A DNA stretch of 64,000 bases from Haemaphysalis longicornis (lineage: Eukaryota; Arthropoda; Arachnida; Ixodida; Ixodidae). The translations under genes and the position numbers were made by a program. The stretch's first letter is position 1. Every line of letters begins with the position of its first letter. Where the stretch lies: the NCBI GenBank assembly GCA_013339765.2, contig CM023457.1, positions 60,009,355-60,073,354 of the forward strand, written 5' to 3'. This document shows, one piece after another, positions 57,309 to 64,000 of this stretch. The notes under the pieces are model-generated. The model saw only the letters and a program-made list of their open reading frames with translations, was not told where the DNA came from and made no database searches.

Positions 57309-58355
57309 AACCCTTCAGTCCCCCCCCCCCTCCCCCCCTTTTTTTTTCAGTACGGATAGAAAAAAAAATGCGAAAACAGCGCGCATTTGAGGTCGTATGT
57401 CGGGTCCACGCCAGTATACCGCGGATAAAGAGCGAAGAACGCAGCTTAACGAGCGAACAGACAAGCGGCGAAATTCTCCACCGTCGTCAACCCTCCCAGT
57501 TAGTGCAACGGCGGAGGGAGCGAGAAGCGGCGCAACTCGTAGGAGGCAGATCGAAGCCATTCGAAGGCGCTTAGGCGGGTCGCAAAGCAAAGTGTCTCAA
57601 GCAGCAAGACTACAAGGTAAAACTCGCTTTTAGCTGACAGTTTTTCACGGTCAGCTAAAACTCTCTTAGCTGACCGTTCCTCACGGTCCGCTCCGCTCCG
57701 ATAGCAAGCGGGAGCGCCATTGCGCATGCGTGGCGCGTTTGGCCGCGACCGGCATTGGATCAGGTTGCGCTGAGCCTGCCGGCGATACCGGAGCGGACCG
57801 TCGAAAACGGTCAGCTAAAACTCATATATATTGAACGCGCCGTTGTTCCTTCTTTCTGAACCGGTGGACCCTGAAGGCGCGAGATCCAATCCTCTGCTAG
57901 TTTCGATCTGTGCTTGGCATTCAAGGTTCGCGCGCACCACGCACTGTTGACCGTGATGTGCATGTTTGACGTTGAAAGCTGCAGTTCGTGCGCGCGGCTC
58001 GTGGCGTCGAAGGAGGCACCGTCACGTGACATCGTGTCGCCTGAAGCCGCCTTTAGACGTTTGAAGGCCTTGTGCACCATACACGTGACGATTTTGCGAA
58101 ACGTGTAGAGAAAGCGCCGCCTAACTGGGGCTCCGTGTTTTCGGAGTCCATTTTTCCGAAATTGGGTGCTTGTAGGAGTTACAATGATGCGAGGAGGTCG
58201 GCGGGCACGTAGTTGGAAAGAAAGCGAGCAATAGGGACGATGCCAGACCGAGTATCGAATTTTTGAGCCGATAATGGACGCTGGCAGATTGATGACGTAA
58301 AATGGAACGAACCAAACGCAGTGAGAGGGTGGGGCATGGCCTGCCTCCTTGTCAG

Positions 58356-58356
<1 letters not shown>
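57309..58356. other. Intergenic sequence
   Basis: It begins with the right target duplication of the outer LINE and a C/T-rich run (57318-57348). The motif GGTCAGCTAAAACTC recurs inverted and direct around 57640-57665 and 57808-57823, and a GAGCGGACCG-type motif near 57690 and 57790, so a small degenerate repeat is present. No gene recognised. Confidence 0.4.

Positions 58357-58420
<64 letters not shown>
58357..58420. repeat. (TA)n microsatellite
   Basis: 64 bp of perfect TA, bordering the left arm of the palindrome. Confidence 0.95.
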
Positions 58421-58426
<6 letters not shown>

Positions 58427-58567
58427 AAGAAATGCGGGCAGTCTACAACGCCAAAGAAGGCATAGGGGAATGGTTGGATTATATTTTTTTACCGTTAGTG
58501 AAATTATCTATATATATTTTTTTCATATTAATTGAGGCGATAAAGAAAGAAAGAAAGAAAAACACGC

Positions 58568-58638
58568 GCCCAGAGTGGGGACCGAACCCACGCCTTTCGA
58601 TTAGATCTCGAATGCCTTACCAATTCGGCTATCTGGGC
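58568..58638 (-). pseudogene. tRNA-like sequence (cloverleaf, anticodon position TCT), left arm
   Basis: Read on the minus strand it folds into a cloverleaf: 7-bp acceptor stem GCCCAGA/TCTGGGC, 5-bp anticodon stem TTCGA/TCGAA, 5-bp T stem GTGGG/CCCAC. The A box TAGCCGAATTGG fits the consensus and the B box reads GGTTCGGTCCC. The anticodon loop GATCTAA would put TCT (Arg) at 34-36 but lacks the invariant U33, so it is probably a tRNA-derived SINE head or pseudogene, not a working tRNA-Arg. A TTTTT terminator follows. Confidence 0.55.
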
Positions 58639-58796
58639 GACTGTGTTCTGCTTCACTTTCTGGGGTATTTATATTTACTACAACTGTATCTGACGCTTGA
58701 GGGTGGTAGCCAGTGCCACTCAGACTACACGGGGAGAAGGGGACCTTCTTTCAACCCCCGGGGCGTGACGCGAACGTCTACAACCTGTCATAAGCA

Positions 58797-58944
58797 GGTA
58801 ACTGGCGGGAAACCCTCTTATGCTACCTTGGCATCAAGGCTGCCACAACCGAGGCCCTCGCTAAGCGAAAGGTAACTGGCGGGAAACCCTCTTATGCTAC
58901 CTTGGCATCAAGGCTGCCACAACCGAGGCCCTCGCTAAGCGAAA
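58797..58944 (+). repeat. 74-bp tandem duplication, left arm only
   Basis: The units 58797-58870 and 58871-58944 are identical as far as I can read, each starting GGTAACTGGCGGGAAACCC and ending CTCGCTAAGCGAAA. The right arm has one unit. This asymmetry is the main difference between the arms. Confidence 0.9.
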
Positions 58945-59173
58945 GCTTAGCGAGGGCCTCGGTTGTGGCAGCCTTGATGCCAAGGTAGCATAAGAGGGTT
59001 TCCCGCCAGTTACCTGCTTATGACAGGTTGTAGACGTTCGCGTCACGCCCCGGGGGTTGAAAAGAAGGTCCCCTTCTCCCCGTGTAGTCTGAGTGGCACT
59101 GGCTACCACCCTCAAGCGTCAGATACAGTTGTAGTAAATATAAATACCCCAGAAAGTGAAGCAGAACACAGTC

Positions 59174-59244
59174 GCCCAGATAGCCGAATTGGTAAGGCAT
59201 TCGAGATCTAATCGAAAGGCGTGGGTTCGGTCCCCACTCTGGGC
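59174..59244 (+). pseudogene. tRNA-like sequence (cloverleaf, anticodon position TCT), right arm
   Basis: Plus-strand mirror copy of 58568-58638, identical by eye: acceptor, anticodon and T stems all pair, U33 is missing, and a T-rich Pol III terminator follows at about 59249. Confidence 0.55.
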
Positions 59245-59420
59245 GCGTGTTTTTCTTTCTTTCTTTCTTTATCGCCTCAATTAATATGAAAAAAATATAT
59301 ATAGATAATTTCACTAACGGTAAAAAAATATAATCCAACCATTCCCCTATGCCTTCTTTGGCGTTGTAGACTGCCCGCATTTCTTTCTGTATTTCCTAAC
59401 GAGCCCCTCATTTCCTAACC

Positions 59421-59700
<280 letters not shown>

Positions 59701-60143
59701 TCACGCCCCGGCCAAAGACGACCGTCCCGGTCGTGCTCGGTCACCGTGAATGGATGGGTGCGGTGAGGATGAGATGCGATGTGTATTAACACTGAAGTCC
59801 TTTCCACGGCAAATGACGACGGCGGTCTCCGATTTCGACTGGTCCCCGAACATCGAAGCCCACAAGGCCACGACGAACCGATGAGGGTGCACAGAAACGT
59901 ACCGGACGAAAAGGCTGGGGACACGGCTGGGCGACACGTCTTCGCTGGTCACATCTCGTCGCGTCTTGGTTCCTGATCGGCTTCTCACGGGCTGGGGACA
60001 TGGGGCGGGGTATCGTCATGTGCTGGTCGCGGCGGGGCTGGGGCTGCCCGACACGGCCCGTATACCCTCGATGTTTGCGCCGGTGCCGAGACGGAGCGAC
60101 GCCGGGGCCAGGACGGGGAGAAACCCGCACACTCCACCAAACA

Positions 60144-60295
60144 TGTTACGTGGCACAGGACATGAACCATGAGATGCGGATGATGTATTTGACACTATTT
60201 ACATGGCGGCTATCGCCGAGCTCACACCGGCTGCGCGTCAGCCACTTCCTCGTCTTCGCCTATGGTTCGACATCGGGGATTGTCCTCTTGTTCGT

Positions 60296-60299
<4 letters not shown>
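60144..60299. repeat. LTR-like direct repeat, right copy
   Basis: 156 bp, from TGTTACGTGGCACAGG to GTTCGTAACA, with perfect 7-bp inverted ends (TGTTACG/CGTAACA). Confidence 0.85.

Positions 60300-60386
<87 letters not shown>
60300..60386. repeat. (TA)n microsatellite, right of the LTR-like element
   Basis: About 87 bp of AT/TA directly abutting the right LTR-like repeat. Confidence 0.95.
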
Positions 60387-60389
<3 letters not shown>

Positions 60390-61822
60390 CCCCATGCGAC
60401 CGCATTCATGATCGTGGGTGCCGCCTTCTAAAAAATAATGACGCACAGAGAGATAGAAGTGCGCTTTGAAGAGAACTACTTTCGACAGCACGGCACGGTT
60501 GAAGGCATCCTCGGGCAAGCGAAATGAAATGTAAATAAAAATAATTGAAACGTAAAGATGAGCGACGGGTGCGGAAGGTTTTTGCGTTTATTCGGTTCTC
60601 GCTACGTTCCGCTGGCTTGCCTTGAAAGCTCGTGCCCTTCCGCTACCCAACCTCCTTCCTCGGTAGATGTTTACCAGAAACATGTAGCGTGTTCGGCAAG
60701 GTTTGTGTTCTTTCCTAGGAATTTTTTACTTAGTCTTTTTCTCTTCCTACAATTTACCACGCCAGCGGAGAGTATGCTCGCGTGAGCGTCGCTGCGCATG
60801 CGCTCTGGCCGGGGAAGATTCCGCGTGCGTGTAGCAACTTCGTCCGGTCAACGCCTCCTAGGTAGGGCAAAGCCTCTGTATCGCCTTCTCGTCAAAACTT
60901 TCCTCTCTAGAGGGTTGTAAACATCCGCATTCTTACGTCGAGTGCCCATTTAAAAGTTATTCTCGGGGGGCTTTCCGGAAAAGCGAAAGGACAACGCAAA
61001 AACAAACCTCCCGTCGTTGCGAAGACACCATCTGCGACCTTTCGTGTCTATAAGGTGTGGTTCCGGAACGGTCGCCTCCGCAGTGTTTCCTGCTTTATGT
61101 AGCAGTTCCCGTCAGCTCTCTTTTTTCTTATTCCTCTCCTTGCGAGGCGTGTTCTATGTATGGGAACCACGTGTGCATCACAACGAGTGAGGGGAAAATA
61201 TAACCGGACGGGCCTCTGGCATTTTAAGCGCGCCTGCTCAAAAACACGTCGCGTGTGTTCTAACCGTCAAAGCCGCTTATCCGCCTCCGTATGCTATGAC
61301 GTGGCCTGGCCTGTGCAACACCGCGCCGTAAATCCGCCGGTGGAAACGCAATCCTACACGCACGCACGCACGAACGAACGCATGCACGCTTTCTCTTTCT
61401 CCCCTCTCTTTCTGACACACATTGATTGATTGCTTGATTGATTGATCGATTTATCGATCGATCGAAGCAAGCTTAAGCAGCCCGACAAAGGCCCGAAGCA
61501 CAGAATGTGTTGATGTCATGCTGGGAACTTGAGTTTAATTCGGAGCCAGATGGCTACGGGAGGTCTGATGGCCGTTTGTAGCGAGGGTCCTTTGAGTGGA
61601 CACGTGCGATCCCGTGATCGGTGCTCATCGACAGCCGTCTCGTGGTCCATCAACGACTGGTTGCTCCTTGGACCGTTCTATTCCCGCTAAGGTCACGCCT
61701 GGTGCCAAGATGTTGGGGTGTGTGTGTAACGCGTGACGTAAATTGCTGCCTGCACACTTGCGGAGCCAAGCCAAGCCGTGCCTGCTGACGTCAACTTGTC
61801 GCGTTTCTTTGTCCCCCTGCAG
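60387..61822. other. Intergenic or intronic sequence before the 61823 exon
   Basis: TTGATTGATTGC/GATCGATCGATC runs near 61420-61465. No exon recognised until 61823. Confidence 0.3.
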
Positions 61823-61909
61823 GGTGTACATGGTCACCGCCAAACGGGCACCCGTGGTCGTCTTCTCGGCGCTCTCCTACAACCGACGCAGCCTGCGGGG
61901 CGCCTCAAA
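61823..61909 (+). CDS. Internal exon of an unidentified host gene
   Basis: A strong acceptor (TTTCTTTGTCCCCCTGCAG, AG at 61821-61822) and a canonical donor (GTACGT at 61910) bracket 87 nt, a multiple of three. In the one frame that is open and mixed in composition, it reads VYMVTAKRAPVVVFSALSYN, then Arg-Arg-Ser-Leu-Arg-Gly-Ala-Ser, entering and leaving in phase 2. A hydrophobic strand followed by a basic patch is visible. It lies beyond the stop of the 35-40 kb gene, so it belongs to another gene or an alternative transcript. Not recognised. Confidence 0.5.
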
Positions 61910-62149
61910 GTACGTGGTGCTCGCGTTTTTTTCCCCTTTTGTGCGCGCTCGACTACGAGTTTGCGTTGTTACCTTTTAAAGCGAAGCTCTATGTGTCTAG
62001 GGTTCCGTGCACGCTTCGTGTGCGTGTGCAAAAACGCCTTGCGGCACAGCCAACTTTATCACGAATGCTTTCCCCACAACTTTCCCCACAAAAGTGATAC
62101 GACGATTGGCCGCTAACGGGCCCGTGTAATTACTCCGAGCTGCGTTTAG
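61910..62149. other. Sequence following the 61823 exon donor
   Basis: Presumably intronic. Nothing recognised. Confidence 0.3.
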
Positions 62150-62803
62150 TTGTCGCAGTTAGTTGCTTCAGATTAAACATGTAGCGCTTCAGTGGATTCC
62201 TGCCCACTGCGGTATAACTGGGAACGTCAAGGCGGACACTGCGGCATCGGTAGCGCATGATCTGCACGGGCCATTGATACCGATACCGTTCTCCAGACGA
62301 GATGCTTCTGCCCCTTGCGTCCAAGGCTGCCTGGAAATTTCAGCGATCTATGTGGGCTGTTGCGCCGCGAAATTACGCGCCGCTTCACTCCATAGACCCG
62401 CGCGGGACCTTTAGGATGCGTGACGGACTTTCCAAGCATGACGAAGCGGTTCTTCACCGCGTGCGGCTAAATGTCGCTTACACAAGTTATTTTCGATTCA
62501 AGATGAAACAGGCCGCTTCCCCCTTCTGCACTCTTTGTGACGTGCGCGAGGACTCTTGAACCACGTATTATGTGAGTGTACGTGGTACAGAGCAGCTAGA
62601 ACGTCCCTTTTAGTGTCCTTGGGTCTGCCGCTCTCTAGAGGACTAACTCTAAGTGACGTGCTAGGCCCTTGGTCGAACTCTAAACGAGCATCTCGAGCGA
62701 CAAAAGCTCTATTGTCTTTCCTGCGAAGCATAGGACTTGATCAGACTATTTACTCTTAAAACAGGACTCTATTAATGAGCGCATCATCGTCATCATCATC
62801 ACT
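62150..62803 (+). mobile_element. 5'-truncated non-LTR retrotransposon remnant with (ATC)n tail
   Basis: It begins inside the RNase H domain (LQWIPAHCGITGNVKAD, carrying the His and last Asp). After a frameshift near 62300 it continues to a C-terminal finger (CTLCD, then after a second break NHVLCEC), ending SDVLGPW...ALLSFLRSIGL at 62756. An ATCATCGTCATCATCATC tail follows (62783-62800). At least two frameshifts or stops make it inactive. The last ~40 residues match the stub at 25751-25909. Confidence 0.75.
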
Positions 62804-62888
62804 TCATCGTTTTCTTTTTTTTTCATACATCTGGTGTAGCAAGCTAGGCGCCTTGGCCAGGCTAACCTCACCAGTATCATTAAAGACT

Positions 62889-64000
<1,112 letters not shown>

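Larger units (their letters stand above)
58422..59390. repeat. Large near-identical palindrome (arms about 445 bp), tRNA-like sequence in each arm
   Basis: The left arm (58422-58939) and right arm (58946-59390) are reverse complements around the 6-nt centre CGAAAG (58940-58945). The only differences I see are a 74-bp tandem duplication present in the left arm and a one-base A-run indel. Both arms are bordered by TA microsatellites. Such identity means either a very recent inverted duplication or gene conversion, or a fold-back artefact of library preparation or assembly. Confidence 0.9.

Noticed and set aside
57640..57825. Recurring GGTCAGCTAAAACTC motif as a possible operator or terminator
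   Set aside because: Only a few degenerate occurrences, probably part of a decayed inverted repeat; function cannot be supported.
58302..58875. Frames with Ile-Tyr repeats
   Set aside because: Translation of a TA microsatellite and one palindrome arm.

Overview
This is a repeat-dense stretch of a chelicerate nuclear genome, most likely a hard (ixodid) tick. The main evidence is nine copies or fragments of a tRNA-headed SINE that matches my memory of the tick family Ruka. It has an A box, a B box, a conserved body and a CAAT-type tail, and three copies carry recognisable target-site duplications. Long GA/CT, TA and TGAT microsatellites, and several families of RNase H-bearing non-LTR retrotransposons with (ATC)n or (CT)n tails, fit the same origin. 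There is no prokaryotic gene organisation.

Host coding sequence is sparse. The best host gene is on the + strand: exons at 35430-35656, 36784-36928 and 39753-39879 have matching splice phases, canonical splice sites and a terminal stop. A 48-nt exon at 29644-29691 may belong upstream. A second gene is suggested on the - strand by an 83-residue terminal exon (20561 to 20310) behind a strong acceptor; a possible first exon lies at 22305-22130. An 87-nt exon at 61823-61909 (+) belongs to a third gene or a distant exon set. I could not identify any of these proteins.

Layout: 1-12.4 kb is SINEs, medium-repetition families and microsatellites. 12.37-13.7 kb is a homopolymer-rich block that looks like uncorrected long-read error. 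13.7-29 kb is repeats, LINE 3' stubs and the - strand exons. 29-40 kb is the + strand host gene with intronic repeats and a 330-bp near-perfect hairpin element. 40-46 kb holds tandem repeats, a LINE stub and a 580-bp TA-flanked inverted-repeat element. 46.07-57.31 kb is a nested pair of non-LTR retrotransposons: an older, frameshifted element split by a younger one with two intact ORFs. Both insertions have clear target-site duplications. 58.4-60.4 kb is a ~970-bp near-identical palindrome with a tRNA-like sequence in each arm, then a 755-bp LTR-like miniature element (156-bp direct repeats) inside a TA microsatellite. The rest is microsatellite, a LINE stub and the third host exon.

The window is mainly a record of retrotransposition. 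The most notable objects are the apparently intact inner LINE, the TRIM-like element, the large palindrome and the two inverted-repeat elements. I found no undescribed defence or metabolic system. All family names and homologies come from reading the sequence, not from database searches.
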